Source: Winogradskya humida (GTDB taxonomy: Bacteria > Actinomycetota > Actinomycetes > Mycobacteriales > Micromonosporaceae). Taken from it: DNA of 64,000 bases. The notes below the pieces were generated by a model that was not told the DNA's origin, did not search any database, and saw only the letters and a list, made by a program, of their open reading frames with translations. The position numbers and the translations under genes are program-made. Positions 32,239 through 41,431 of this stretch are shown piece by piece. Positions within the stretch are counted from its first letter, which is position 1. The number at the start of each line of letters is the position of its first letter. The stretch is taken from the NCBI RefSeq assembly GCF_016862215.1, contig NZ_BOMN01000057.1, forward strand, positions 62,001 to 126,000, given 5' to 3'.

Positions 32239-34479
32239 TCAGCCCGCCTTGCCGATGATGCGGCGCAGCAGCGCCTCCTGCAGGTGGACATGGGGGCTGG
32301 CGGGCGTCGACGCGCGCCGGTGCCAGGTGCCGTCGCCGGCGAGATCCCAGCCCTCGCTCTGCTCGCTCATCGACAGCTCGAAGACGTTCCGCAGATCCTG
32401 CTGCGCCGACGGCAGGGTCACGCGGACCAGCGCCTCGACGCGGCGGTCGAGGTTGCGGTGCATGAGGTCGGCCGAGCCGATCCAATACTCCGCGGTGTCG
32501 CCGACGCCGAATCGGAAGACCCGCGAGTGCTCCAGGAAACGGCCCACGATCGAGCGGACCCGGATGTTCTCCGAGAGCCCGGCGACCCCGGGACGCAGCG
32601 CGCACATGCCCCGGATCACCAGGTCGACCTGCACACCGTCGTGCGAGGCGCGGTAGAGCGCGTCGATGGTCTCCTCGTCGACCAGGGAGTTCACCTTGAA
32701 CTGCACCAGGGCCTCGCCGCCCTCCCGGGCGATCTGCGCCTGCTCCTCGATGCGTTCGATCAACCCTTTGCGTACGCCGTGCGGCGCGACCAGCAGCCGC
32801 CGGAACGCGGTCTGGCGGCTGTAGCCGGTGAGCACGTTGAACAGGTCGGTGACGTCGGCACCCACCTCGGGGTCGGCCGTCAGCATGCCGAAGTCCTCGT
32901 ACAGCCGGGCGGTCTTGGGGTGGTAGTTGCCCGTCCCGATGTGGCAGTAGCGGCGGATCTGATTGCCCTCCTGGCGTACGACGAGGGCGGTCTTGCAGTG
33001 GGTCTTGAGCCCGACCAGGCCGTAGACGACGTGGCAGCCGGCCCGTTCCAGGGTGCGCGCCCAGCCGATGTTGGCGACCTCGTCGAAGCGGGCCTTGACC
33101 TCGACCAGCACCACGACCTGCTTGCCGGCGGCGGCCGCGTCGACCAGCGCGTCGACTATCGGGGAGTCGCCGCTGGTGCGATAGAGGGTCTGCTTGATGG
33201 CCAGCACGTTGGGGTCCGCGGCGGCCTGCTCGATGAAGCGCTGCACGCTCGTCGAGAACGAGTGGTAGGGGTGGTGCACGAGGATGTCGGCCTCACGCAG
33301 CCGGTTGAAGACGCTGCGCGGGACCTCGCCGTCGGCCAGCTGCGGGTGTGTCGCCGGGACGAACGGGCGGTCCTTGAGATCGTCGCGGTCGCACTCGCCG
33401 AAGACCTGCCACAGCGAGGACAGGTCGAGCAGGCCCGGCACGCGCAGGACGTCCTCGTCGTACATGTCGAGCTCGCGGGCGAGCAGGTCGAGGACGTGAT
33501 CGCTGATGGAGGCGGCGACCTCGAGACGCACGGGCGGACCGAACCGGCGCTGCGCCAGCTCGCGCTCCAGGGCCTGCAGCAGGTCCTCGTCGCGGTCCTC
33601 GTCGACCTCGACCTCGGCGTTGCGGGTGACCCGGAACAGGTGCCACTCGAGGATCTGCATCCCCGGGAAGAGCTGGTCCAGCTGCTCGGCGATGAGCTCC
33701 TCGACCGGCAGGAAGCGCGCGCCCCGGCTGTCGTTCTGCACCGTCACGTAACGCGGGACGTTGTTGGGGACCTTTATCCGGGCGAAGAGCTCGCCGCTGC
33801 TGTCCTGCGGGTCACGCAGCACCACGGCCAGGTTGAGCGACCGGCTCGAGATGTAGGGGAACGGGTGCGCCGGGTCGACCGCCAGCGGCGTGAGGACCGG
33901 GAAGACCTGCTCCCGGAAGTACGTGCGGAGCCGCTCGCGCTCCGGGGCGTTCAGATCCGTCCAGCTGACCAGCTCGATGCTCTCGGCCGACAGCTTGGGC
34001 CGGACCTCGTCGGCGAAGCACGCGGCGTGCCGGGTGACCAGGTCCGCGGCGCGTTCGGTGATCATCTCGAGCTGGTTGCGCAGCGAGCTGCGGTCACCGC
34101 CGCGCATCGGCAGGCCGGCCTTGAGCCGCCGCTTCAGGCCGGCGACCCGGACCATGTAGAACTCGTCGAGGTTGCTGGCGAAGATCGCGAGAAACTTGGC
34201 CCGTTCCAGCAGGGGTGTGCCGGGGTCCTCGGCCAGGGCGAGCACCCGGGCGTTGAAGTCCAGCCAGGAGAGCTCGCGGTTCAGGAAGCGGTCGTCGGGC
34301 AGTTCGAGCACGTCGTCCTCCTCCTCGTTATCGATGGTCGGGGTTGTCTCATCGATGATGGGTGCCACCTCCGCGGTGCCGGAGCTCTCCCCACGACGGA
34401 GGAATCGCCCGTTGGGGCCGCGTCGGCGAGAGGCCGCCGCGGGCACGGTTGTCTCGGGTGTCCGGTGCGGGGTGGTCAT
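32239..34479 (-). CDS. ppk: Polyphosphate kinase 1
   Basis: PPK1 reversibly makes polyphosphate from ATP. The 746-residue length fits. The N-terminal domain opens with [18 protein letters not shown], a PPK1 hallmark. The catalytic domain contains [33 protein letters not shown] and [20 protein letters not shown], which hold the autophosphorylated and second essential histidines. Residues 1-60 are an acidic, low-complexity extension absent from short homologues. It is the first gene of a two-gene operon with the MutT1-like NUDIX gene, and a small OB-fold gene lies upstream in the same direction. Confidence 0.96.
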   Translation of the reverse strand: MTTPHRTPETTVPAAASRRRGPNGRFLRRGESSGTAEVAPIIDETTPTIDNEEEDDVLELPDDRFLNRELSWLDFNARVLALAEDPGTPLLERAKFLAIFASNLDEFYMVRVAGLKRRLKAGLPMRGGDRSSLRNQLEMITERAADLVTRHAACFADEVRPKLSAESIELVSWTDLNAPERERLRTYFREQVFPVLTPLAVDPAHPFPYISSRSLNLAVVLRDPQDSSGELFARIKVPNNVPRYVTVQNDSRGARFLPVEELIAEQLDQLFPGMQILEWHLFRVTRNAEVEVDEDRDEDLLQALERELAQRRFGPPVRLEVAASISDHVLDLLARELDMYDEDVLRVPGLLDLSSLWQVFGECDRDDLKDRPFVPATHPQLADGEVPRSVFNRLREADILVHHPYHSFSTSVQRFIEQAAADPNVLAIKQTLYRTSGDSPIVDALVDAAAAGKQVVVLVEVKARFDEVANIGWARTLERAGCHVVYGLVGLKTHCKTALVVRQEGNQIRRYCHIGTGNYHPKTARLYEDFGMLTADPEVGADVTDLFNVLTGYSRQTAFRRLLVAPHGVRKGLIERIEEQAQIAREGGEALVQFKVNSLVDEETIDALYRASHDGVQVDLVIRGMCALRPGVAGLSENIRVRSIVGRFLEHSRVFRFGVGDTAEYWIGSADLMHRNLDRRVEALVRVTLPSAQQDLRNVFELSMSEQSEGWDLAGDGTWHRRASTPASPHVHLQEALLRRIIGKAG

Positions 34480-34524
34480 GAGTCCATCATTGCCCGTCGT
34501 AGGTGAACGGGAAATGAATGTGGC

Positions 34525-34722
34525 TCATGAGATTCCAGGAATTTGGACCTTGGTCACACCGCCGTCGTCACCGGTGGCGATGTCGACGCGCTGACCGAGG
34601 CGGAGCAGGCGCAACCCCGAGGCCCGGAAGGCCTCGGCGGGGAACGCCAGCTCGCTGCCGTCATCGAGCAGCAACGTGCCGGAATGGGCCTGGGGGTCGA
34701 AGGTCGCGACGGTGCCCTGCAT
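34525..34722 (-). CDS. Small cold-shock-like (OB-fold) protein
   Basis: This 65-residue protein resembles a minimal cold-shock domain: GTVATFDPQAHSGTLLLDDG followed by SELAFPAEAF and LRLGQRVDI. The nucleic-acid-binding aromatic motifs of CspA (KGFGFI, VFVH) are replaced by SGTLLL and LAFP, so RNA binding is uncertain. It is conserved in position next to ppk and cofC in this group. A TAGCGT element ends 7 nt before the ATG. It is probably a small regulator, but the role is unknown. Confidence 0.75.
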   Translation of the reverse strand: MQGTVATFDPQAHSGTLLLDDGSELAFPAEAFRASGLRLLRLGQRVDIATGDDGGVTKVQIPGIS

Positions 34723-34732
34723 GACCCAGACG

Positions 34733-35401
34733 CTACCGGGGCCGTCCGGCCGTCATGCGCGAAGCATCACACTCCGCTGTGAGTCCGACGTCACGCAGTA
34801 GCCTGCAGGTGTGGTCGCCGGGACCGAGGATCAACACGGCTCGCAGGTCGGCGGCCGTGTCGACGTCCTGCCGCAGGCCCGGCCATCCGCCGGGAAGTGC
34901 GGCGGCGCCCGAGGCGGCGTGTGCGGCCGCCGACCCGACACCGAAATGCGGGGCGAGCGCGATGCCCGGAGCGGCTGCGAGCAGGACCGTCCCCGAACCG
35001 GCCTCGTCCGCGACGAAGTGGCGGCCCCGCCCGGCGGCGAGCAGCGCGGCTCCCAGCTCGTCCGGCCGCAGCGCCGGTAGATCACCGGTCAGCACCGCCC
35101 GCGGCCGGCTCAGCCCCGCGACCGTGTCCGCGCCGAACCGCATCGCGGCGTTCAGGCCGCCACCCGGATCGGGCACCACCCGGGCGCCGAGCCCGGTCAT
35201 CGCCGAGGTCACGCCGGGGTCGTCGGTGACCACCATCACGTCGGCGACCTGCTCACACGCGCCGATCGCGGTCACCGTGTCCCGCAACATAGCCAGGACG
35301 AGCTCCTGGTGGCGGGCATCGGCCACCGCGCCGCGCAGCCGGCTCTTCGCCGTGCTGAGCTGCTTGACGGGCACGACCGCCGTCCAGTCCGCTGCTGACA
35401 C
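34733..35401 (-). CDS. cofC: 2-phospho-L-lactate / phosphoenolpyruvate guanylyltransferase
   Basis: CofC (FbiD) activates 2-phospholactate or PEP with GTP to give the precursor of coenzyme F420. The 222-residue nucleotidyltransferase has VVPVKQLSTAKSRLRG near residue 9, VVTDDPGV, an aspartate-bearing LTGDLPALRPDEL and FGVGSAAAHAASG. The GTG at 35399-35401 starts MSAADWTAVVPVK. In actinomycetes cofC regularly stands next to ppk and plsC/gpsA, as here. This shows that the organism makes F420. The last residues overlap nothing. Confidence 0.92.
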   Translation of the reverse strand: MSAADWTAVVPVKQLSTAKSRLRGAVADARHQELVLAMLRDTVTAIGACEQVADVMVVTDDPGVTSAMTGLGARVVPDPGGGLNAAMRFGADTVAGLSRPRAVLTGDLPALRPDELGAALLAAGRGRHFVADEAGSGTVLLAAAPGIALAPHFGVGSAAAHAASGAAALPGGWPGLRQDVDTAADLRAVLILGPGDHTCRLLRDVGLTAECDASRMTAGRPR

Positions 35402-35503
35402 GCGGACAATCCTGCCACCGACCCGGCGCGCCGGACCCGCCCTGGCTCCCGGGACCGGGAGCAGGCATGATTTCGTCGCAGGCGTGGGGAAGAAGGGGTA
35501 ACC

Positions 35504-36244
35504 GTGGCTCAGCGCAAGCTCGGGTTCTGGCGGCGGGTGGCGGTCGTGCTGGTCGTGTCGACGATGCGTGTCTGGACGAAGCGCACCTGGACGGGGATGG
35601 AGAACATGCCGCCCGGCGGTGGCTTCATCGTCACGCCCAATCACATGTCGCAGTCGGACCCGCTGGTGGTGGCCCACTACCTCTACGCGTCGGGACGCTG
35701 GCCGCGCTTCCTCGCCAAGGCGAGCATCTGGAAGATCCCGGTGCTCGGCTTCCTGCTCACGAAGACCCTGCAGATCCCGGTCGTACGGGGCAGCGTCGAG
35801 GCGGCCCGGTCGCTGGACACCCTGGTGCACGCCATCCAGCAGGGCGCGGTGGTGGTGATCTACCCGGAGGGCACCACGACCCGCGAGCCCGACCTGTGGC
35901 CGATGCGCGGCAAGACCGGCGCCGCCCGCCTGGCCCTGGTGACCGGCGCGCCCGTCGTGCCGATGGCGACCTGGGGCACCCAGGGCCTGCACGACGTGCG
36001 TACCAACAAGGTCTCGCTGAAGCCCCGCCGCGAGATCAGCGTGACCGTGGGCAAGCCGGTCGACCTGGCCCGTTTTTCGGGTGAGGCGCCTACCCGCTCG
36101 GTCCTGGAGCAGATGACCGAGCAGATCCAGCTCGCGACCCAGGACCTGCTCGCCGACCTGCGCCACGAGCCGGCTCCGACGGGGATCTACAACGCGCCGG
36201 CCGCACGCCGCCACGACAACGGAACGACGGGAAACCCCTTATGA
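35504..36244 (+). CDS. plsC: 1-acyl-sn-glycerol-3-phosphate acyltransferase
   Basis: PlsC adds the second acyl chain to make phosphatidic acid at the membrane. The 246-residue protein has the acceptor motif NHMSQSD (NHxSxxD) near residue 47, [11 protein letters not shown]-like [11 protein letters not shown] (motif III) near residue 123, and an N-terminal hydrophobic helix. The GTG at 35504 is preceded by AAGAAGGGG. It overlaps gpsA by 4 bp (ATGA), so the two glycerolipid genes form an operon. Confidence 0.93.
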   Translation: MAQRKLGFWRRVAVVLVVSTMRVWTKRTWTGMENMPPGGGFIVTPNHMSQSDPLVVAHYLYASGRWPRFLAKASIWKIPVLGFLLTKTLQIPVVRGSVEAARSLDTLVHAIQQGAVVVIYPEGTTTREPDLWPMRGKTGAARLALVTGAPVVPMATWGTQGLHDVRTNKVSLKPRREISVTVGKPVDLARFSGEAPTRSVLEQMTEQIQLATQDLLADLRHEPAPTGIYNAPAARRHDNGTTGNPL

Positions 36245-37236
36245 GCAAGGCCGCGATGCTGGGGGCCGGGGCGTGGGGGACGGCGTTCGCCAAGATCCTC
36301 GCCGAGGCCGGCGCCGATGTCACGATGTGGGCGCGCCGCGAACCCGTGGCGGCCGCGATCCGGGAGTCCCACGTCAACGAGGCCTCGCTGCCCGGTGTGA
36401 AGCTGCCCGCCCGGGTGACCGCGACCAGCGACCTAGCCGCGGCCGTCGCCGACGCCGAGCTGGTGTTTCTCGCCGTGCCGTCGCAGACGTTGCGCGGCAA
36501 CCTCGCCGACTGGGCCCCGCACCTGCCGCCCGACTCGACGCTCATCTCACTGATGAAGGGCATCGAGCTGGGTACGACCAAGCGGATGAGCCAGGTCATC
36601 GTGGAGACCGCGCGCGTCGACCCGAGCCGGGTGGTGGTCGTCTCCGGGCCCAACCTGGCCCCCGAGATCGCCGCCGAGCAGCCCGCGGCGACCGTGATCG
36701 CCGGCACCGACCCGGGCCGCGCCCAGCAGGTCCAGCAGGCGGTGGCGCTGCCCTATCTGCGGCCCTACACGAGCGACGACGTGATCGGGTGCGAGATCGG
36801 CGGCGCGGTCAAGAACGTGATCGCCCTCGCGTACGGCATGGCTTCCGCGATGGGCATGGGTGACAACACCAAGGCGTCGCTGATCACCCGGGGGCTCGCC
36901 GAGACCACCCGGCTGGGCGTGGCGCTGGGCGCCGACCCGATGACCTTCGCCGGGCTCGCGGGCCTGGGCGACCTGGTGGCGACCTGCTCGTCGCCGCTGT
37001 CGCGCAACCACACGTTCGGCGAGCACCTGGGCCGCGGCGAGTCGCTGGAGGAAGCGCAGCGCGCCACCAAGCAGACCGCCGAGGGCGTGAAGAGCTGCCT
37101 CGCGATCCGGGACCTCGCCCGGGCGCACGGCGTCGAGATGCCGATCACCGAGCAGGTCGAGCGGGTGTGCCACGAGGGTGTGGACCCGCGGGTCGCGGTG
37201 AAACTGCTGATGGGCCGGGAGATGAAGCCGGAATGA
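36241..37236 (+). CDS. gpsA: NAD(P)-dependent glycerol-3-phosphate dehydrogenase
   Basis: GpsA reduces dihydroxyacetone phosphate to sn-glycerol 3-phosphate, the backbone for phospholipids. The 331-residue protein has the Rossmann [10 protein letters not shown] at residues 8-17, catalytic-domain [18 protein letters not shown] with the essential Lys, and ITRGLAE. It is translationally coupled to plsC upstream and to the PLP enzyme downstream (ATGA overlap at 37233-37236). Confidence 0.96.
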   Translation: MSKAAMLGAGAWGTAFAKILAEAGADVTMWARREPVAAAIRESHVNEASLPGVKLPARVTATSDLAAAVADAELVFLAVPSQTLRGNLADWAPHLPPDSTLISLMKGIELGTTKRMSQVIVETARVDPSRVVVVSGPNLAPEIAAEQPAATVIAGTDPGRAQQVQQAVALPYLRPYTSDDVIGCEIGGAVKNVIALAYGMASAMGMGDNTKASLITRGLAETTRLGVALGADPMTFAGLAGLGDLVATCSSPLSRNHTFGEHLGRGESLEEAQRATKQTAEGVKSCLAIRDLARAHGVEMPITEQVERVCHEGVDPRVAVKLLMGREMKPE

Positions 37237-38339
37237 GCATCAACAAGGGTGACGGCACGCTAGTCGTGCACGCGGGACTGCCGGCGCCGGTGCCGGGGGA
37301 GCCGTTCTTGCCGGGGCCGGTCTTCGCGGCGCCCTACCACCTCGACCCGGTGACGGGACCGACCGAGAACGGCTACGGCCGCCCGGACAACCCGACCCGG
37401 CGCGCGCTGGAAGGCGCCATCGGCGAGCTCGAAGGCGGTTCGGTCCGCGCCTTCGCCACCGGTCAGGCCGCCATCACCGCGCTGCTGCTGTCGGTGCTGC
37501 GCAGCGGCGACACGGTGGCGCTGCCCTCGGACGGCTACTTCACCGTCCGCGCGTTCGCCGAGGGCACGCTGCGCGACCTCGGGGTCAAGACGATCCTGGT
37601 GCCGACGGCGGGGCCCTACCCGTCGTTCGAGGGCGTACGCCTCGTCCTGCTCGAAACCCCGGCCAACCCCGGCCTGGACGTCTGCGACCTCGCCTCGGTC
37701 TCCGCCCTCGCGCACGCGGCCGGCGCCCTGGTGGCCGTGGACAACACCACGGCCACGCCGCTGGGCCAGCGCCCCCTGTCGCTCGGCGCGGACCTCGTCG
37801 TCGCTTCCGGCACGAAGGCCCTGACCGGGCACTCCGACGTCCTGCTCGGCTATGTCGCCGGCAACGACGACGACCTGCTCGCCAAGGTCACCACCTGGCG
37901 GGCCCAGACCGGCGGCGTCCCCGGAGCGTTCGACTGCTGGCTCGCCCACCGCTCGCTGGCCACCCTGGACCTGCGCCTCGCCCGCCAGACCACCAATGCC
38001 GCCGCGGTCGCCGGCTTCCTGGCCACCCGCGCCGACGTGACCGGGCTGCGCTGGCCCGGCCTGCCCACGGATCCCTCCTACGCCGTGGCGACCGCCCAGA
38101 TGCGCCGCATCCCCGGCGTCGTGTCGTTCGACCTGGGCAGCGCCGAACGGGTCGCCCGCTTCCTCGCCGCCTCCGAGCTGGTCTTCGCGGCCACGTCCTT
38201 CGGCGGGCTGCACACCACGGCCGACCGGCGCGCACAGTGGGGCGACGACACCCCGCCCGGCTTCCTGCGTCTCTCCTGCGGCATCGAGGACACCCCCGAC
38301 CTCCTCGCCGACCTGACAGCGGCCCTCGACGCGGCCTGA
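37233..38339 (+). CDS. Cystathionine gamma-lyase-like PLP enzyme
   Basis: This 368-residue fold-type I PLP enzyme of the Cys/Met-metabolism family has [25 protein letters not shown], the cofactor Asp in [13 protein letters not shown], and the PLP lysine in [12 protein letters not shown]. Lyases and synthases of cystathionine and methionine gamma-lyase share these motifs, and the cystathionine gamma-lyase label is the usual annotation. It overlaps gpsA by 4 bp, although the pathways are unrelated. The gene's end is the first unit of a 44-bp tandem repeat. Confidence 0.82.
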   Translation: MSINKGDGTLVVHAGLPAPVPGEPFLPGPVFAAPYHLDPVTGPTENGYGRPDNPTRRALEGAIGELEGGSVRAFATGQAAITALLLSVLRSGDTVALPSDGYFTVRAFAEGTLRDLGVKTILVPTAGPYPSFEGVRLVLLETPANPGLDVCDLASVSALAHAAGALVAVDNTTATPLGQRPLSLGADLVVASGTKALTGHSDVLLGYVAGNDDDLLAKVTTWRAQTGGVPGAFDCWLAHRSLATLDLRLARQTTNAAAVAGFLATRADVTGLRWPGLPTDPSYAVATAQMRRIPGVVSFDLGSAERVARFLAASELVFAATSFGGLHTTADRRAQWGDDTPPGFLRLSCGIEDTPDLLADLTAALDAA

Positions 38340-38446
38340 CCGGCCGGACCACGACCCGGCCGGCGGCGCTCGATGCGGCCTGATCGGCCGGACTGCGATC
38401 CGGCCGGCGGTGCTCGATGCGGCCTCACCGGCCGGGCCGCGACCTG
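38325..38446 (+). repeat. 44-bp tandem repeat, about 2.7 copies, starting in a stop codon region
   Basis: The units start at 38325, 38369 and 38413 with CTCGA(C/T)GCGGCCT, an exact 44-bp period. The first unit includes the final codons and TGA of the PLP-enzyme gene. Each unit contains CGGCCGGA...CCGGCCG, which can form a hairpin, so the array also multiplies a terminator-like structure. Confidence 0.8.
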
Positions 38447-38484
38447 ACGATCGCCTTCAGCGCCGCCTGATCTACGTTTTTGGC

Positions 38485-38844
38485 ATGGAGTGGAGCAGTT
38501 TCACCGGCAACGAGGTCACCGCGCTCGCGCAGGGGGAGAGCTTCTTCCTCGCCCCGGGGGAACGGGAGTGCCCCGCGTGCGGTAGTCGCAGCGTCCGGGC
38601 GTACGTGAATGCTCCGGAGAACGCCCGCCGCCCCACCCTGGTGAGCTACGTCTGGTGCTCGGCCTGCCACAGGTTCGTCGGCACGCGGGCCAAGCACCCC
38701 GAGGGCCTGGTCTTCTCCGACCCGCTGGCCATGCTGGACGCGACGCAGCGCCGTGAGCTGGAGCGCAGCCTCGTGGGGTTCCTCGACCACCTGGACCAGC
38801 TGTGGAACGACGGCGTCCTTCCGCAGTCCTTCGCGGCCGCGTAG
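38485..38844 (+). CDS. Small zinc-ribbon-like protein of unknown function
   Basis: This 119-residue protein has two Cys pairs, CPAC (near residue 32) and CSAC (near residue 59), suited to bind one zinc as a ribbon. The C-terminal helix pair (DATQRRELERSLVGFLDHLD) looks dimeric or protein-binding. I do not recognise the family. A TACGTT element ends exactly 6 nt before the ATG, which supports this start and a leaderless mRNA. It is separated from the neighbours by the repeat array and by the GntR operator. Confidence 0.72.
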   Translation: MEWSSFTGNEVTALAQGESFFLAPGERECPACGSRSVRAYVNAPENARRPTLVSYVWCSACHRFVGTRAKHPEGLVFSDPLAMLDATQRRELERSLVGFLDHLDQLWNDGVLPQSFAAA

Positions 38845-38883
38845 AGCACTGACCGCTTGCGATCATGGCAGCATTGGCTCTAT

Positions 38884-38907
38884 GGTTCGTTACATGAGTA
38901 ATGAACC
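38884..38907. promoter_or_regulatory. Palindromic operator upstream of the GntR gene
   Basis: GGTTCGTTAC (38884-38893) and GTAATGAACC (38898-38907) form a 9-of-10 inverted repeat around ATGA. It lies 23 nt before the start of the GntR/YtrA regulator, where self-regulation by that protein would be expected. Confidence 0.65.
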
Positions 38908-38929
38908 ACTGAAGTAGGGAGGCGGAGAG

Positions 38930-39286
38930 GTGTTCGACGACCGCAGCCCGATCTATCAGCAGATCGCCGAGAGCATCAAGGACGACGTCCTGCGCGGGAC
39001 GCTCAAGGAGGACGACCAGGTCATGTCCACCAATCAGTACGCCGCCTTCTTCCAGATCAACCCGGCGACCGCGGCGAAGGGGTTCGCCCAGCTGGTCGAG
39101 GAGGGCGTGCTCTACAAGAAGCGGGGCATCGGGATGTTCGTCAGCCCCGATGCGCGGGCCAGGCTGCGCGGTCAGCGGCAGGAGCGGTTCTTCACCGACG
39201 TGGTGGACCGGATGCTCGACGAGGCCCGGGTCATCGGGGTCTCGGTGGAGGAGATCAAGAAGCACATCGACGGGGGCAACCGATGA
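38930..39286 (+). CDS. GntR-family regulator, YtrA subfamily
   Basis: This 118-residue regulator is a single winged helix-turn-helix (FDDRSPIYQQIAESIKDDVL, then FFQINPATAAKGFAQLVEEG) plus a short C-terminal helical dimer segment, as in YtrA. YtrA-type proteins repress the ABC exporter genes that follow them. The GTG at 38930 has GGGAGG upstream. It overlaps the ATPase gene by 4 bp (ATGA) and lies just after a palindromic operator, so autoregulation of the whole operon is likely. Confidence 0.92.
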   Translation: MFDDRSPIYQQIAESIKDDVLRGTLKEDDQVMSTNQYAAFFQINPATAAKGFAQLVEEGVLYKKRGIGMFVSPDARARLRGQRQERFFTDVVDRMLDEARVIGVSVEEIKKHIDGGNR

Positions 39287-40164
39287 TCTCGCTGCGTGAC
39301 CTGACCGTGCGGTACGGCGCGACGACCGCCGTCGAATCGATCAGCGTGGACCTGGCGCCCGGCAAGATCTACGGGTTGCTGGGGCGGAACGGGTCGGGCA
39401 AGACGAGCCTGCTCAGCGTGCTTTCCGCGTACCGTAAGCCCTCCTCGGGAAGCGTGACCATCGACGGCTCGGACCCTTTCGAGAACCGTGCGCTGATGCG
39501 GGACATCGTTTTTGTCCGTGACGCCCTGGACGCGGTCGAGGGTGACCGGGCCGGCACGCTGCTCGACCTGCACGCCCGGATGCGGCCCTGCTGGGACGCG
39601 GAGCTCGCGGCGAAGCTGGTCGCGACGTTCGAGCTCGACCCGCGCAAGCGCATCGGAGCGCTGTCACGGGGGCAGCGCTCCAGCCTTGGCGTGGTCATCG
39701 GGCTCGCCTCCCGGGCGCCGCTGACCATCCTGGACGAGGCCTACCTCGGCATGGACGCGGCCGCCCGCATGGCCTTCTACCGCGAGATGCTCGCCGACTA
39801 CCTGGAGCACCCGCGCACGATCATTCTCTCCACCCACCTCATCCAGGAGGTGGCCGACCTGCTCGAAGAGGTCGTCATCATCGACCGCGGGCGGCTGGTC
39901 GTGCACGAGGACACCGACACGTTCCGCTCGCGTGGTGTGGCGGTGACCGGGGCCGCCGAGACGGTGGACGCGTTCGCCGCCGGGCGTGCTGTGCTCGCCG
40001 AGCAGAGCCTTGGTGGCACCCGCCAGGTCACCCTCTACGGCGCTCTGGACGCCGATGAGCGGCGGCAGGCCGAGTCCGCGGGGCTGAGCCTCTCCCCGGT
40101 CGGCATCCAGGATCTCTTCGTCCACCTCACCTCGCCCGAGCGCACCCTGGAGGCAGCCCGATGA
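39283..40164 (+). CDS. ABC transporter ATP-binding protein (YtrB-like)
   Basis: This 293-residue ATPase has Walker A GRNGSGKT (residues 34-41), signature LSRGQR (the usual LSGGQ altered), Walker B LTILDEAYLGMDA in place of the common DEPT, and H-loop LSTHLIQE. The DEAYLGMD variant is typical of the YtrB/antibiotic-stress subgroup. It is coupled by 4-bp overlaps to the YtrA-like regulator and to the membrane subunit. Confidence 0.92.
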   Translation: MISLRDLTVRYGATTAVESISVDLAPGKIYGLLGRNGSGKTSLLSVLSAYRKPSSGSVTIDGSDPFENRALMRDIVFVRDALDAVEGDRAGTLLDLHARMRPCWDAELAAKLVATFELDPRKRIGALSRGQRSSLGVVIGLASRAPLTILDEAYLGMDAAARMAFYREMLADYLEHPRTIILSTHLIQEVADLLEEVVIIDRGRLVVHEDTDTFRSRGVAVTGAAETVDAFAAGRAVLAEQSLGGTRQVTLYGALDADERRQAESAGLSLSPVGIQDLFVHLTSPERTLEAAR

Positions 40165-40832
40165 ATGCCCGACGTCAGGTGACCGAGCATCTGCTGCGGA
40201 CGTACCGGCCGGTCCTGATCTGGTTCACCGGCATCTTCGTCGTCGGCGTCGTGATCGCCGACATCGTCGCCGCCCGGGTCGCGGATCCGGCACCCGGGAT
40301 CTGGATGTACGTCGCCATCGCGTTCCGCTACTGGATCGGGATCATCGCCGTCATCTTCATCGCCAACAACCTGCGCCAGTTCGTCGCCGTCGGCGTGACC
40401 CGGCGCGACTTCATGGCCGGCGCGCTGGTCGTCGGCGTCCTCGCGTCGGTGGCGTTCGCGGTGCTCGTGCCGCTGGGTCACGGCATCGAGTACGCGATCC
40501 ACGGCGGCTCCGGCTTTTCGGCGGCGACGGGCTTCCGGGAGTTCGCGGTGACCCTGGTGGCCTGTCTCGCGTCCTTCATCGCGGGGTCGGCGGCCTGCTC
40601 GGGCATCTATCGTTTCGGGGCCTGGGGCGGTCTCGCGCTGATCATCCCGGCGCTGCTGCCGGCGGCGGCCACCACGATTTTCCTGCCCACGGACAGCGAC
40701 GGTCAGCTCATCGCCCAGTACCTGCCGCTGTCCCTGGCGCTGACGGTCAGCCTCGTGGCGACGGCGGCTGTCACGGTGCTCAGCCACTGGGAGCTCAAGG
40801 ACGCGACGATCCGGCGCTCGGCGCTTGGTTAG
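40161..40832 (+). CDS. ABC transporter membrane subunit
   Basis: This 223-residue protein has about six hydrophobic segments (near residues 15-37, 45-68, 85-107, 122-145, 150-172 and 185-208). It overlaps the ATPase by 4 bp and is the third gene of the YtrA-like operon, so it is the cognate permease. Cell-envelope stress or peptide export is typical for such systems; the cargo is unknown. Its 3' end overlaps the convergent phosphatase-like gene by 38 bp. Confidence 0.82.
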   Translation: MNARRQVTEHLLRTYRPVLIWFTGIFVVGVVIADIVAARVADPAPGIWMYVAIAFRYWIGIIAVIFIANNLRQFVAVGVTRRDFMAGALVVGVLASVAFAVLVPLGHGIEYAIHGGSGFSAATGFREFAVTLVACLASFIAGSAACSGIYRFGAWGGLALIIPALLPAAATTIFLPTDSDGQLIAQYLPLSLALTVSLVATAAVTVLSHWELKDATIRRSALG

Positions 40833-41307
40833 CTATCGCAAACTTCATGAGCCAGACCCGCTGGGCCTCGTTGTCGGGCACGGGTAGCCCCCGTGCCTCG
40901 GCGACGAGCTCCAGCGAACGTTCCGGACCCACCCCGAGCAGCAGCAGCGTCACGCAGGCCAGCAGCGTCGACCGGCCGATCCCCGCGAAGCACTGCGTCA
41001 CCACGAAGCGGCCCGCCCGGATGTGCGCGGACAGCCGTATGCCCAGCTCCAGGACGTCGCCCGGGACACCCCGGTCGGGAATCGGCACCGAGAGGTATTC
41101 GATCCCGGCCGCAGCGGCTGCGTCCGCGACCCCGATGAGGCCGAGCCGGAGCTCCTCGCCCGGCGTCAGCGCGGAGACCAGGACGTCGACGCCCGCCTCG
41201 GCCAGGCCGGCCATCTCATCCTTCAGCCGGTCGCCGCCACGGGGGTGCGCCATGGTCGCGAGCCGGCCCGGCCCACCCCAAGCGACTACATGCAGTGCTG
41301 GTTTCAT
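40795..41307 (-). CDS. Dual-specificity/tyrosine phosphatase-like protein
   Basis: This 170-residue protein is a compact Cys-based phosphatase. The phosphate loop reads TQCFAGIGRST, giving Cys-x5-Arg-Ser, but the usual His before Cys is Gln. The general acid Asp may be in PIPDRGVPGD. The start has a family-like AHPRGGDRLKDEMAGLAEAG, as in small DSP-like proteins. It could remove phosphate from protein tyrosines or from a small molecule. It overlaps the convergent ABC permease gene by 38 bp. The upstream ddl gene diverges from it. Confidence 0.78.
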   Translation of the reverse strand: MKPALHVVAWGGPGRLATMAHPRGGDRLKDEMAGLAEAGVDVLVSALTPGEELRLGLIGVADAAAAAGIEYLSVPIPDRGVPGDVLELGIRLSAHIRAGRFVVTQCFAGIGRSTLLACVTLLLLGVGPERSLELVAEARGLPVPDNEAQRVWLMKFAIANQAPSAGSSRP

Positions 41308-41431
41308 CGACTCCCTGTCTCGTTACCCCGTGCTGGCGCCTGCCGCCACCGCAAACTTGTCTACGGAGAGTAGGGTCACCCCCGTCGCGAACCGCGGCCC
41401 TGCAGAAGTCCGGCAACGAGAGGCCATTTCC

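Noticed and set aside
32284-34506. 740-residue open frame opposite ppk
   Set aside because: It is the antisense shadow of ppk, produced by high GC3. It has Val/Asp/Arg/Gly-rich composition, no recognisable motif and no ribosome-binding site, while ppk has all family motifs.
40847-41431. Upstream extension of the ddl frame to 40847
   Set aside because: It lies antisense to a phosphatase-like gene, has no homology, and ddl's own start with its family motif is at 41432.
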